In this document: in pieces, positions 19,801-29,732 of the stretch
How positions within the stretch are numbered: position 1 is the first letter of the stretch
Layout of the letters: each line of letters begins with the position of its first letter
Origin: a bacterium
GTDB lineage: Bacteria > Armatimonadota > Zipacnadia > Zipacnadales > Zipacnadaceae
Assembly: GCA_030603495.1 (NCBI GenBank)
Contig: JAUVXR010000007.1
Location: 18,672-82,671, forward strand
Length of the DNA stretch: 64,000 nt
Direction of reading: 5' to 3'
Position numbers and translations under genes: made by a program
Notes under the pieces: model-generated
Databases searched by the model: none
Seen by the model: the letters and a program-made list of their open reading frames with translations, nothing else
Told to the model about the DNA's origin: nothing

Positions 19801-20411
19801 CCACCGCAGCGGGCCTTAACCCGAGCGACAATTCTCTCCCACGGGACACCGGCGCCAGGGCATTCGGTGGCACCCAGGTCTCCATGCCGGTAGAGTCGGG
19901 CTAGCGGGAGGCTGTGTTTTTTCAGTTGCTGGCAGAGCAGTGCCACCAGCGCATCAATCTGGGCCTGCGTGGGAGGGGCTGTGCCGTCTACACGCTGGCT
20001 AAAGTCACCCACCAGACAGATGCCCAGACAGTTGTTATGGCCCACGGTGTGGGCTCCGGGCATCCATTCGGGGCGACCGACTTCCACGGTGCCATCGGGC
20101 AGGATAATGTAGTGATAACCGATGTGGTAGACGCGATCGCCGTGCCGGATTCCCCAGCCCTGGCTGGCGTGGACCTCGTCCAGGAAGGCAGCATCAACAC
20201 GTCGGCCCTCGACATAGGTCGGAGTAGCACTGTGGTGGACGACGATCCCACGGGGGCACAGGGGCAGCAACCGGTAATACCACGCTGGGCCCAGGCGCAC
20301 GCTGAGCCCGCCCGCGAGCACCGTGGCGGTCGCAGCAAGCACCAGCACGGCGCTGACAGGGCGCAGACGTGCTCCTGACGGTTGGGTTTTTCTGTGCCGG
20401 GCGGTTGGCAT
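19797..20411 (-). CDS. N-acetylmuramoyl-L-alanine amidase / PGRP-type
   Basis: GIVVHHSATPTYVEGRRVDAAFLDEVHASQGWGIRHGDRVYHIGYHYIILPDGTVEVGRPEWMPGAHTVGHNNCLGICLVGDF; N-terminal TM. Confidence 0.88.
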   Translation of the reverse strand: MPTARHRKTQPSGARLRPVSAVLVLAATATVLAGGLSVRLGPAWYYRLLPLCPRGIVVHHSATPTYVEGRRVDAAFLDEVHASQGWGIRHGDRVYHIGYHYIILPDGTVEVGRPEWMPGAHTVGHNNCLGICLVGDFSQRVDGTAPPTQAQIDALVALLCQQLKKHSLPLARLYRHGDLGATECPGAGVPWERIVARVKARCGG

Positions 20412-20476
20412 AGTGGATGGCGAAGTCTACCCTGTCCCTTGATGACAACTTCGCCAGGGGCAGTTCCAGACCTGCC

Positions 20477-20505
20477 TTGACAGTGGGGGAGGTAGTTGGT
20501 AAGAA
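20477..20505 (+). promoter_or_regulatory. Candidate promoter for nfn-like operon
   Basis: TTGACA-17 bp-TAAGAA. Confidence 0.4.
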
Positions 20506-20590
20506 TATCACGCGAATCGGTCTGCCACCTGTGAAAGTGGCGGTTTTTGTCTGAGCAACGTCAACACGATTGGGGAGTCAGGCCCAAGTA

Positions 20591-21448
20591 ATGTTCAAGA
20601 TTCTAGACAAGCAGGAACTAGCAGAGAGTATCATCGAGTATACCATTGAAGCCCGCGATATCGCCCGCCACCACCACGCCGGGCAGTTCTGCATTATCCG
20701 GGTGCACAGTCACTGCGAGCGCATCCCGCTGTCCATCGCCGAGACCAACTCGCAGGCAGGCACAATAACTCTCGTTGTGCAGATCGCGGGACACTCCACC
20801 CAGGAACTAGCGCAGCTCGAGGCAGGCGACAGCATCCTGGATGTAGTTGGCCCACTTGGGCAGCCCACCAAAATCGGCAGCCCCAGGCGAGGTATCTTCG
20901 TGGGCGGTGGGGTGGGTGTGCCGGCGGGCAGCTCGATGGTCCGGCAGATGAAGCAGGCGGGCGCACAGGTTTTGGCGATCATCGGCTTCCGCAGTAAGGA
21001 CTTGATCATCTACGAGGAGAAGATGAGGGCCGTAGCTGATGAACTTGTTGTTACCACCGACGACGGCTCGTACGGCTATCATGGGCTCGTCACCGAGCCG
21101 CTACAGGAGCGCCTGGCGGCCGGGGAGAAATATGACGTAGTCATCACGGTCGGACCGGTGGTAATGATGCGGGCAGTGGCCGAGGTGACGCGGCCGTACG
21201 GCACGCATACCATCGCCAGCCTCAATCCGATAATGGTGGACGGGACGGGGATGTGCGGCGCTTGCCGGGTCACCGTCGGCGGCGAGACGAAGTTCGCCTG
21301 CGTGGACGGCCCGGAGTTTGACGCCCACCAGGTGGACTTTGCCGAGCTAGCCCAGCGCCTGGAGATCTATCGGGATGAGGAACTCCGCGCGCACGAGGCC
21401 GGCCCGCACGAGTGCCGCCTCGAACAGGCCCTGAAGGAATTGGGATAA
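20591..21448 (+). CDS. Sulfide/dihydroorotate dehydrogenase-like FAD/NAD-binding protein (NfnA-like)
   Basis: MFKILDKQELAESIIEYTIEARDIARHHHAGQFCIIR...GIFVGGGVGVP...MCGACRVTVGGETKFACVDGPEFDAHQVDF. Confidence 0.9.
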   Translation: MFKILDKQELAESIIEYTIEARDIARHHHAGQFCIIRVHSHCERIPLSIAETNSQAGTITLVVQIAGHSTQELAQLEAGDSILDVVGPLGQPTKIGSPRRGIFVGGGVGVPAGSSMVRQMKQAGAQVLAIIGFRSKDLIIYEEKMRAVADELVVTTDDGSYGYHGLVTEPLQERLAAGEKYDVVITVGPVVMMRAVAEVTRPYGTHTIASLNPIMVDGTGMCGACRVTVGGETKFACVDGPEFDAHQVDFAELAQRLEIYRDEELRAHEAGPHECRLEQALKELG

Positions 21449-21451
21449 CTG

Positions 21452-22846
21452 ATGGATGCCAAGGAGCGAATGAAACTCGAGCCGGTGCCGATGCGCGAGC
21501 GAGATGTGAGCGAACGTGTGGCCGGCTTTGAGGAAGTGAACCGGGGTTACTCGGAGCAGGAGGCCCGGGCTGAGGCGGAGCGCTGCCTGCAATGCAAGAA
21601 GGCCCCTTGTCGTGAGGGCTGTCCGGTGGACGTGGACATACCCGGATTCATCTGTCTGGTCTGTGAGGGCAGGTATGCCGAGGCAGGCCTGAAAATCAAG
21701 GAGAGCAATGCTTTTCCGGCGATCTGCGGGCGAGTCTGTCCGCAGGAGCGCCAGTGCCAGGCGACGTGCGTACTCTCCAAGCAGGGCAAACCGATCAATA
21801 TTGGTTACCTCGAGCGCTTCGTGGGCGACTATTTGATAGAATATCCCCCAGAACAGGTCGGCTCGACCGCGCCCACGGGCAAGAAGGTCGCCGTGGTCGG
21901 CTCAGGTCCGGCCGGACTGGCGGCAGCGGGTGACTTGGCTAAAGCGGGCCACCAGGTGACGGTCTTCGAGGCGCTGCATGAGCCTGGTGGTGTGCTGATA
22001 TACGGCATCCCCGAGTTCCGCCTGCCCAATCTTACCGTCGGCCACGAAATTCAGGCTCTGCTCGAGATGGGAGTGCAGGTCAGGACTAATACGATCATTG
22101 GCCGCACACTGACCGTGCCAGAGCTCCTGGGAGTCATTGGCTTTAAGGCGGTCTTCCTGGCCCTGGGTGCCGGAGCGCCGATCTTCCTGGGTATTGAGGG
22201 GGAGAACCTCCCGGGTGTCTTTTCGGCTAACGAGTTTCTGACGCGCGTGAACCTGATGCGTGCCTTCCGGGATGATTACGATACGCCCGTTCAGCGGGGG
22301 CGGAACGTCGTGGTCATCGGCGGCGGGAACGTGGCGATGGACTCCTGCCGCAGCGCACTGCGCCTGGGAGCCGATAGCGTTACGCTGCTCTACCGGCGCA
22401 CACGCGCGGAGATGCCTGCGCGGATCGAAGAAGTACGCCATGCAGAGGAAGAAGGGGTTGATTTTCAGTTGTTGGTAGCGCCCACCCGCTTCCTGGGAAG
22501 GGACGGCCGCCTCGCCGCCGTGGAGTGCCTGCGGATGGAACTGGGGGAGCCGGACGAGTCGGGCCGGCGTCGGCCGGTCCCACTCGAGGGCTCCGAGTTC
22601 ACCGTCGAGATCGACCAGGCAATTGTGGCGGTCGGTGCGCGGGTGAATCCCTCTGCCCGACTGGTAATGCCCGGTATGAGTCAGGACGAGCGGGGTCACA
22701 TTATTGTTGACCCCGAGACGCTGATGACCAGCGTTGAGGGTGTGTTTGCCGGTGGGGACGTCATCGGCGGGGAGGAGACGGTCATCGAGGCCCTCAGCCA
22801 CGGCCGCCGAGCCGCCCGGGCGATAGACGAATACCTAAATTCCTGA
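21452..22846 (+). CDS. NADPH-dependent glutamate synthase small-subunit-like / NfnB
   Basis: EAERCLQCKKAPCREGCPVDVDIPGFI...CGRVCPQERQCQATC...VAVVGSGPAGLAAAGDLAKAGHQVTVFEA...VIGGGNVAMDSCRSALRLGA. Confidence 0.93.
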   Translation: MDAKERMKLEPVPMRERDVSERVAGFEEVNRGYSEQEARAEAERCLQCKKAPCREGCPVDVDIPGFICLVCEGRYAEAGLKIKESNAFPAICGRVCPQERQCQATCVLSKQGKPINIGYLERFVGDYLIEYPPEQVGSTAPTGKKVAVVGSGPAGLAAAGDLAKAGHQVTVFEALHEPGGVLIYGIPEFRLPNLTVGHEIQALLEMGVQVRTNTIIGRTLTVPELLGVIGFKAVFLALGAGAPIFLGIEGENLPGVFSANEFLTRVNLMRAFRDDYDTPVQRGRNVVVIGGGNVAMDSCRSALRLGADSVTLLYRRTRAEMPARIEEVRHAEEEGVDFQLLVAPTRFLGRDGRLAAVECLRMELGEPDESGRRRPVPLEGSEFTVEIDQAIVAVGARVNPSARLVMPGMSQDERGHIIVDPETLMTSVEGVFAGGDVIGGEETVIEALSHGRRAARAIDEYLNS

Positions 22847-22903
22847 AGACCAAGTCGCCGACGTTCCAGGCTGTGGAGTTTGAGCTTGTGCCAGAAGGAC
22901 ACT

Positions 22904-23836
22904 ATGCTTAGCCCCAAAGTCGGGGTCATTATTCTCAACTGGAATGGCGCCGATAACACTATAGAATGCTTGGCCTCCCTCGCCGACAGCTCCTATACCA
23001 ATCTAGAGATCATTGTATTGGATAATGGTTCGGTTGATGATTCCGTGCCACGCCTCCGCGCAACATTCCCCGAGGTTACTCTCCTTTGTTCCCCTACCAA
23101 CATTGGCTGTGCCGCCGGTAACAACTGGGGCACCAGAGCTGCCTTGGCCCGAGGGTGCCAGTACGTCCTACTGCTCAATAGCGACACAGTTGTCGAGCCA
23201 GACATGGTTGCTAAGATGGTAGCGGCCTACCCGACTGTCCTCGACATCGGCTTCCTCGGGGTCAAGGAGTGCCGCTACGATGACCGCCACATCCTCCACG
23301 GAATTGGGATATGCTGGTCGCCCGTCACGTGTAAGGCGTACTCGCCGTGTGAAGGGCGAAACGAAAGGGAGTGTGCTCATTCGCAGCCTGTACAGGTGGA
23401 GGCTGTGTCCGCATGTGCGATGATGTTTTCTGCTGAAGTGCCAAGAAAGATTGGCCTTATCGACGAATTCTTCTTTGCATATTATGAAGAGCTTGACTGG
23501 TGCCTGCGCGCGCGCGACGCGGGCCTGCGCAACTACTGCTTGACCAATACCAGAGTATTCCACAAGGGAAGCAGGAGTACACGGGATAATTCACCCCGGG
23601 GCAAGAAAGCTGCTTACCTGATCTATCGGGGTTGGGGACTGATTGCACGCAAACATGGGCAAGGGCCATATCGTTGGTTTGCCTTCTTGCAGGCGCTCCG
23701 CAAAGTCTCTCAGAGTCTGCTGTGGGGTGCTCTTACGCGTGATAGGGAATATCGTGACTACGCACGGGCAAAGCTGGCCGGCTTCAGAGACGGTTGGCTG
23801 CACCGGCCGTGCGATACGCGCAGATTATCGAGTTGA
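22904..23836 (+). CDS. Glycosyltransferase family 2
   Basis: VGVIILNWNGADNTIECLASLADSSYTNLEIIVLDNGSVDDSV...LLLNSDTVVEPD...DEFFFAYYEELDWCLRARDAG. Confidence 0.93.
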   Translation: MLSPKVGVIILNWNGADNTIECLASLADSSYTNLEIIVLDNGSVDDSVPRLRATFPEVTLLCSPTNIGCAAGNNWGTRAALARGCQYVLLLNSDTVVEPDMVAKMVAAYPTVLDIGFLGVKECRYDDRHILHGIGICWSPVTCKAYSPCEGRNERECAHSQPVQVEAVSACAMMFSAEVPRKIGLIDEFFFAYYEELDWCLRARDAGLRNYCLTNTRVFHKGSRSTRDNSPRGKKAAYLIYRGWGLIARKHGQGPYRWFAFLQALRKVSQSLLWGALTRDREYRDYARAKLAGFRDGWLHRPCDTRRLSS

Positions 23837-24005
23837 GCTAAGGTAGGGAGTCTGCCGGCCGTGTGCGGGTAGCTACTGGGCCCGGACGCTGCTTACTGCA
23901 CGAAGGTATTCCCTGCTTGTCGGGGAACTCTCTCCACCAATTTGAGTGGCAAAGACCACTTGCGATGACCAATCCTACTGTGCAACTCCACTGGGAGGAC
24001 ATGTT

Positions 24006-25007
24006 ATGACCGTCAAATGGGGCATCATCGGCTGTGGAGGTGTTGCTGAGCACAAGGGTGGGCCCGCCCTGTACAAGGCTGAGGATTCTGAGCTGGTCGC
24101 GGTGATGCGCCGCGACCAGCAGCTTGCTGCCGAGTTCGCCGAGCGCCACGGCGCACAACGGCATTACTCGACGGTCGAGCAGATCCTGGCCGACGACCAG
24201 GTCAACGCCGTCTATGTTGCCACGCCCCCGCACGTTCATGCCGAACAGACCATCGCTGCCGCTCAGGCCGGCAAGCACGTACTCTGCGAAAAGCCGATGG
24301 CGATGAGTGTCGCCGAGTGCCGGGATATGATTGCGGCGTGTGAAGGCAACGGCGTGCAGCTTATGATCGCCTACTATCGTCGCTTCTGGCCGGTTGCCCA
24401 GAAGATGAAGCAGCTTATTGCCGACGGCGCAGTCGGGGAGCCGACAATGGCCCGCGCCCACTGCACGTCCCTGTGGCATCCACCCACGGACGGCTCAGTA
24501 CCCTGGCGCATCCGCCCCGAAATAGCCGGAGGAGGCTTCCTGTGGGACATCGGGGCTCACCGCCTCGACCTGTTGCTCCAGATGATGGGCGATGTAGAAT
24601 CCGCGGCTGCTCTGGTAGACGCAATACACTTCGATATCGAGGTGGACGATTCCAGTTCACTGGTGATGCAGTTTGCCAGTGGCGCACAGGGTGTGGGCAT
24701 GTTTTACTGGACGGTCGGGGCGAATGTGGACGAACTGGAAGTGGCCGGGCCGGGTGGGCGGTTGATTGCTACCAACGTTGACACAGGTGATATCACGCTG
24801 ACCCAGGGAGGTAAGGCCGAACAGTTCCATCTCCCGTGGCCCAACCCTACCCACCTGTTGCTCGTTGAGCACTACGTGCAGTGCCTCATCTCCGGCGAGC
24901 CCAATGCCCTACCCGGGGAAGAAGGCATGAAGACAACCGCCATCATCGAAGCTGCTGGACAGTCAGCCAAGACCGGCAGCTTTGTCGCGCTCGACACTCT
25001 CGGTTAG
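24006..25007 (+). CDS. Gfo/Idh/MocA family oxidoreductase
   Basis: VKWGIIGCGGVAEHKGGPAL...VYVATPPHVHAEQTIAAAQAGKHVLCEKPMAMSVAEC. Confidence 0.93.
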   Translation: MTVKWGIIGCGGVAEHKGGPALYKAEDSELVAVMRRDQQLAAEFAERHGAQRHYSTVEQILADDQVNAVYVATPPHVHAEQTIAAAQAGKHVLCEKPMAMSVAECRDMIAACEGNGVQLMIAYYRRFWPVAQKMKQLIADGAVGEPTMARAHCTSLWHPPTDGSVPWRIRPEIAGGGFLWDIGAHRLDLLLQMMGDVESAAALVDAIHFDIEVDDSSSLVMQFASGAQGVGMFYWTVGANVDELEVAGPGGRLIATNVDTGDITLTQGGKAEQFHLPWPNPTHLLLVEHYVQCLISGEPNALPGEEGMKTTAIIEAAGQSAKTGSFVALDTLG

Positions 25008-25255
25008 CGGGGAGCATCTCGCATGCGCAAGATCATCATGATTACAATTGATTGCGATCTGTGCACCAAGGATATGGCACTGCGTCGGGCGGCGTTGGAG
25101 GAATTGTTTGATGCTTTCGTGGCAGGCGGGGCAACCGGTCATCGGCGGCATTGACCACAACATGGTGGATGCGCTGGCAGGAATCATAGGGCCAGTGTGG
25201 TTGGGCTACGACGTTGAACTTGCGAACATTGACGAATGTCGGGAGGCAATTGAGA

Positions 25256-26482
25256 ATGGCTAAGCTGGCAATAAATGGCGGCACGCCAGTGCGCAGCGAA
25301 CCGTTTGCGGTCTGGCCGCAGTACACTGAAGAAGAGGCCCAGGCGGCGGCCGATGTAGTCCGCGGCGGCTGGTTAGTTGCTCACCACGGCGGACCCAGGC
25401 ACGTCGAGGGATTCCAGGAGGCCTACGCGGAATATCACGGCGCAGCACATGCCATCGCCACCAGCAACGGGACAACCGCACTGCACGTTGCGCTGATGGC
25501 GGCGGGTATCGGCCCGGCTGACGAGGTGATCGTTCCGCCGATGACCTTCCTGGCCACCGCGAGCAGCGTGCTGATGGCCAATGCCATACCGGTATTTGCC
25601 GACATCGAGCCGCAAACGCTGGGCCTTGACCCGGAGGCCGTCCGGGCCAGGCTTACGCCGCGCACCAAGGCGATGATCGTAGTCCATCTCAACGGCTTCC
25701 CCGCCGATATGGATGGGCTGATGGCGGTTGCCGATGAGCATGACCTGGTGGTGATCGAAGACTGCGCCCACGCTCACGGCGCTGAGCATAACGGCCGCAA
25801 GGTCGGCACCATCGGCGACCTGGGCTGCTTCAGCTTCCAGCACAAGAAGCTTCTGTCGCTCGGCGAGGGCGGGATGGTTACCACCAACAGCGACGAACTG
25901 GCCGAGCGGGCTGCCGGGTTAAGAACCTTCAGTGGCCTACCCCTCTCGTACAACCTACGCATGACCGGGATCCACGCCGCCATCGGCAATATCCGCCTGG
26001 GCCGGCTCGACGCCGAGAATGACCAGCGCCGCCGCAATGCCGCCTACCTGGATGAGCGTTTTAGTCAGCTGCCGGGAATTACTCCCCAGCAGGCGCACGA
26101 GAACAGCACGGTCGCTTACTATAACTATGTGCTCCATTGCAGCAGAGCCGGGTTTGGCGTCAGTCATGAGAAGCTGCAGGAGGCCTTGCTCGCTGAGGGG
26201 CTGCCCGGAGCCTACGGCTACTCCCCGCTCCAGCGCCATGTCACTTTCCAGATGTGCGATGGCTACGGCCGGGGCTGTCCGTTTAAGTGCCCCTTCTATA
26301 CTGAGATTACAACGCCTGAGCAGCGCCCGGTCTACGATGAAGCAGACACGCCCGTCGCGGTGGACATGTATGATAATGTAGTTGTTCAGTTTACCATCCA
26401 CCCGCCCAACGGCGAAGCGGAGATGAAAGATATCGCCGATATCTTCGAGAAGGTGATTACCAACATTGATGAGCTGAGGTAG
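25256..26482 (+). CDS. DegT/DnrJ/EryC1/StrS family aminotransferase
   Basis: MAKLAINGGTPVRSEPF...ATSNGTTALHVALMAAGIGPADEVIVPPMTFLATASSVL...IEDCAHAHGAEHNGRKVGTIGDLGCFSFQHKKLLSLGEGGMV. Confidence 0.93.
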   Translation: MAKLAINGGTPVRSEPFAVWPQYTEEEAQAAADVVRGGWLVAHHGGPRHVEGFQEAYAEYHGAAHAIATSNGTTALHVALMAAGIGPADEVIVPPMTFLATASSVLMANAIPVFADIEPQTLGLDPEAVRARLTPRTKAMIVVHLNGFPADMDGLMAVADEHDLVVIEDCAHAHGAEHNGRKVGTIGDLGCFSFQHKKLLSLGEGGMVTTNSDELAERAAGLRTFSGLPLSYNLRMTGIHAAIGNIRLGRLDAENDQRRRNAAYLDERFSQLPGITPQQAHENSTVAYYNYVLHCSRAGFGVSHEKLQEALLAEGLPGAYGYSPLQRHVTFQMCDGYGRGCPFKCPFYTEITTPEQRPVYDEADTPVAVDMYDNVVVQFTIHPPNGEAEMKDIADIFEKVITNIDELR

Positions 26483-26574
26483 GAGTATGTTCTGGCACAG
26501 TCGGGGGGGGGGGGGAATGACCGACAAGGAGTTACATCGCGGGTAGCGGTTGGGGTCGCTGCCGGTTGCGGTCA

Positions 26575-26770
26575 TGGGGATGGGACTGCCCCATATCAAC
26601 ACCCGACTGCGTAAGTTCCTGTTTCGCCTGGCCGGCCTGAAGGTAGGCAAGGGCGGCTTCATCGGCATGCGCGGCTGGATTAACGGCTTTTGCACCACCG
26701 CATCGCCATCTGAGGCGATGTGGTGATGCCCTTCCCGGTCACGTTGGTTGCCCACGGCCCCAGGCTCACA
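26575..26770 (+). pseudogene. Decayed hexapeptide-repeat acyltransferase fragment
   Basis: Broken frames reading GLPHINTRLRKFLFRLAGLKVGKGGFIGMRGWIN ... DVVMPFPVTLVAHGPR. Confidence 0.5.
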
Positions 26771-26860
26771 GTGCTCCCCACAACGCTCCGGGGAAGGCCC
26801 AGAAAACGGCCGGTCCCAAGGCGGGGAGTTCAGGTCCACCCAGCAGGCGGCCAGCTGGCA

Positions 26861-27008
26861 ACGGCCGCGGCGGGTAGTGGCCAAGGTGGAGTGGCACTGC
26901 GGGGAGTTGTTCCCGCGAGTAGGCTTTGTGGTGACGAACCTGCGGGCCACACCGCAAGCGGTAGTGGCATTCAAAAGCCAAATGGTAAATCTCGGATACA
27001 GGCTGTAG
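26861..27008 (+). pseudogene. IS1380-family transposase fragment
   Basis: RPRRVVAKVEWHCGELFPRVGFVVTNLRATPQAVVAF resembles IS1380 transposase core; no flanking IS body. Confidence 0.6.
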
Positions 27009-27228
27009 GACTGACATAGCAACTGGTACAACAAATTGTGGCAATTCATCTCTGAAGAACGATGAGAATGTGCTCGTCACCGAGGATGGCTACGAGTGGC
27101 TGCCCCCGCTTACCAATGACCTATGGGTTAGTCGAGAAGTGAGACCATCGGTGCACAAAGGTGCCGGCCTGGCTGTCGTCGAAAACCAGATCAGCAATAC
27201 AACAGCGAACGTTAGGAGAACTGAGAAG

Positions 27229-28326
27229 ATGAACGCCAAAGAACGAGTCCGTATAGCTATGAGTGGAGGCACGCCGGATCGGGTGCCGGTAGTACCCCAA
27301 ATCTGCCCACCGCATGCCATCCGAGTTGCCGGTCTGCCCTTCAAGGAGACGATTGTAGATCGGCTGCGCAACCCCCGCAAGTACGACCTACTTGAACCCG
27401 AGTGTGCCCTGGGCTACGGTGTTGATGGTGTGCGGGTCTGGATAGGAGCCAGTCCCCGCAATATTGAGTGGCAGGGCGAGAACGCTTACGAGGTGGATGT
27501 AGAGACTGGCGAGCGGATTGGCATGGTAGATTTTATGGGTGGTGGAGAGGTGTTGCGCCTACCCTCGCAGCGCCGGCAACTCACCGACGAGGACATAGAG
27601 GCGATTGAGGTTGTCCCAGCAGAAGACCTATTGGAGAGCGAAGCGCTCATACCAATGAAAAAAGTGGTAGCAGAATACGGCGACAAGCTCTTCATCATTG
27701 GCCCGCCGGGCGGATTCAACCTTGAGACGCTCAGCGTCACCCAGGGCATCGAGCCGACTCTGATCGACATAATTGAGCGTCCTGACTTTATCAAGCGGCA
27801 TAGCGAGAAAATGCTGGCGGTTACGATCCAGAGAGCTATTGCCATGGCAAAAGCTGGGGCCGAAGCATTCTACATTGGCCAGACCTTCGGCCAATTCATG
27901 AGCCCAGATCAGTTCAAGGAGCTTTTCCTACCGTACTTCCAGCAGTTTGTGCAGACCTTGCGGCCTTACGGTCCGCTCATCTACTTGCACATGTGTGGAC
28001 AGGTGACGCACCTACTCGATCTGATGGTCGAGACCGGGGTGGACTGCGTGGAACCAATGGATGAGGTGGGCGGGACTTCGGTTGCGCAGACAAAGCAGCG
28101 CATTGGTGACCAGGTGGCACTGATGGGCGGCGTTAATACCGTGGTTCTGGCCCACGGCACGCTCGAGGAAGTCAGGGAGGACTGCATCCGCTGCATTGGC
28201 GAGGCGGGCGCTGATGGTGGCTACATCCTGGCGGCTGGTGACATGCTGCCCACGGAGACCGATCCCGAAAAGGTGAAAGTGATGCTCGAGTGCGCGAAAG
28301 AGGTCGGACGGTACGACTGTGGCTAA
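27229..28326 (+). CDS. Uroporphyrinogen decarboxylase (URO-D) family protein, possibly MtaA/MtbA-like methyltransferase
   Basis: MNAKERVRIAMSGGTPDRVPVVPQ...PYFQQFVQTLRPYGPLIYLHMCGQVTHLLDLMVETGVDCVEPMD...LMGGVNTVVLAHGTLEEVREDC. Confidence 0.85.
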   Translation: MNAKERVRIAMSGGTPDRVPVVPQICPPHAIRVAGLPFKETIVDRLRNPRKYDLLEPECALGYGVDGVRVWIGASPRNIEWQGENAYEVDVETGERIGMVDFMGGGEVLRLPSQRRQLTDEDIEAIEVVPAEDLLESEALIPMKKVVAEYGDKLFIIGPPGGFNLETLSVTQGIEPTLIDIIERPDFIKRHSEKMLAVTIQRAIAMAKAGAEAFYIGQTFGQFMSPDQFKELFLPYFQQFVQTLRPYGPLIYLHMCGQVTHLLDLMVETGVDCVEPMDEVGGTSVAQTKQRIGDQVALMGGVNTVVLAHGTLEEVREDCIRCIGEAGADGGYILAAGDMLPTETDPEKVKVMLECAKEVGRYDCG

Positions 28327-28329
28327 CCA

Positions 28330-28548
28330 GGGGCCCCCAATAATCCAAACTCTTGCCGCTGTATTGAACGTAATATTACACCTGCGAGACCGTGGCTGAT
28401 CTGGATGATACAGGCCAGGCAGGCGCCCGCCGCCAGTGCGCGCCGGCACACCGCTGCCCAGCAGACCAGACAGAATGCGCACGGCCACCCCGTCGGCGAG
28501 TTGTTGATACGCAGGAATACCACACTTGTAGTCAATCTCTATTATCAT
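28330..28548 (-). pseudogene. Decayed GntR-family (YtrA-like) regulator
   Basis: MIIEIDYKCGIPAYQQLADGVAVRILSGLLGSG in frame, then IQISHGLAGVILRSIQRQEFGLL in another frame. Confidence 0.5.
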
Positions 28549-28609
28549 CGCCCACCGGTGTGTAGTTCGACGGTGCACCTGCTTTGTCCTTGTGCTGCCG
28601 GAAAGACTC

Positions 28610-28638
28610 TTGACAACGGCGCATAATACTGGTACACT
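28610..28638 (+). promoter_or_regulatory. Promoter upstream of nuo cluster
   Basis: TTGACA-17 bp-TACACT. Confidence 0.5.
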
Positions 28639-28788
28639 CTGTTTGTTGCTTGGCCGACAATCTCCTCAGAGTGAATTCTCGCCCCTACGCATAGTCAGGG
28701 GCATCTGAGTGTTGAGTAATGGTAGCTTCGTCGGCCTCGATTCTCATCGTCTCCGAATTTGGACGTTAACGTAAGGTCTGAACGAACA

Positions 28789-29163
28789 ATGGCACTTGAG
28801 TACGGACCAGTCGGCCTGTTTGTTATAGGCGGCTTTGTCTTTGCCATTGTGGCTCTGGGCATTGCCTACCTTATTCGCCCGGCTGATACCTACGACCGCA
28901 AGCTGATCACCTACGAATGTGGCATAGTCCCGCTCACCCCGGCGTGGCACCGCTTCCGCATCAGCTACTACATCATCGCTCTGCTGTTCTTGATATTCGA
29001 AGTCGAGGCAGCCTTCCTGTTTCCCTGGGCGGTGGTGCTGCGCGATCTGAGTGGTCCGCAAGCGTGGGGATTGTTGCCGCTGGCCGAGATGGGCATATTC
29101 CTGGGGATTCTGCTGCTGGGGCTGGTTTACGCGTGGCGCAAGGGTGATTTGCAGTGGAACTGA
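28789..29163 (+). CDS. nuoA: NADH-quinone oxidoreductase subunit A
   Basis: [56 protein letters not shown]. Confidence 0.95.
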   Translation: MALEYGPVGLFVIGGFVFAIVALGIAYLIRPADTYDRKLITYECGIVPLTPAWHRFRISYYIIALLFLIFEVEAAFLFPWAVVLRDLSGPQAWGLLPLAEMGIFLGILLLGLVYAWRKGDLQWN

Positions 29164-29732
29164 GCATGATGGACGAACCGCTGCGCCGCCTTGCCCGCAA
29201 ATACCGGGAAACACCGGCGGCGCGGGCGCTTATTAAGGTGGTGGACAAGATCCTCAACACTGGTCGGGCCTGCTCGGTCTGGCCGCTGGGCTTTGGTCTG
29301 GCCTGCTGCGCCATCGAGATGATGGCCTCGGCAGCGTCCCGCTACGACCTCGACCGGTTCGGCATGATCCTGCGCCCGTCGCCACGTCAGGCGGATCTGA
29401 TGATCGTGGCGGGTACCGTCACGATGAAGATGGCGCCCATCCTGGAGCGGCTCTACCACCAGATGCCCGAGCCCAAGTACGTTATGGCGCTGGGCAACTG
29501 TGCGATAAGTGGCGGGCGGTTCTACCGGGATGCCTACAGTGTTGTCAATGGCGTAGACCGGATCATGCCAGTTGATGTCTACGTGCCGGGCTGTCCGCCT
29601 CGTCCCGAAGGGCTAATCAACGGACTGCTGGAGATCCATGATATCATTCGCCGGGACTCGCTCGCGGACGGGCCTTATGTCGAAGGCCGTCGGCCCGAGT
29701 ACCGGCAGTACCCTAGAATAGAAGATGAGTGA
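29154..29732 (+). CDS. nuoB: NADH-quinone oxidoreductase subunit B
   Basis: [18 protein letters not shown]...[40 protein letters not shown]; start may be ATG at 29166. Confidence 0.95.
   Translation: MELSMMDEPLRRLARKYRETPAARALIKVVDKILNTGRACSVWPLGFGLACCAIEMMASAASRYDLDRFGMILRPSPRQADLMIVAGTVTMKMAPILERLYHQMPEPKYVMALGNCAISGGRFYRDAYSVVNGVDRIMPVDVYVPGCPPRPEGLINGLLEIHDIIRRDSLADGPYVEGRRPEYRQYPRIEDE

Noticed and set aside
20524-20548. Terminator-like hairpin GCCAC...GTGGC-GGTTTTT upstream of nfnA-like gene
   Set aside because: Only a 5-bp stem and very close to the predicted transcription start; too weak to claim an attenuator.
21902-22801. 299-aa minus-strand ORF
   Set aside because: Antisense to the NfnB-like gene; composition of a shadow ORF.
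25955-27049. 364-aa minus-strand ORF
   Set aside because: Antisense to the aminotransferase C-terminus and across the decayed region; no recognisable domain.
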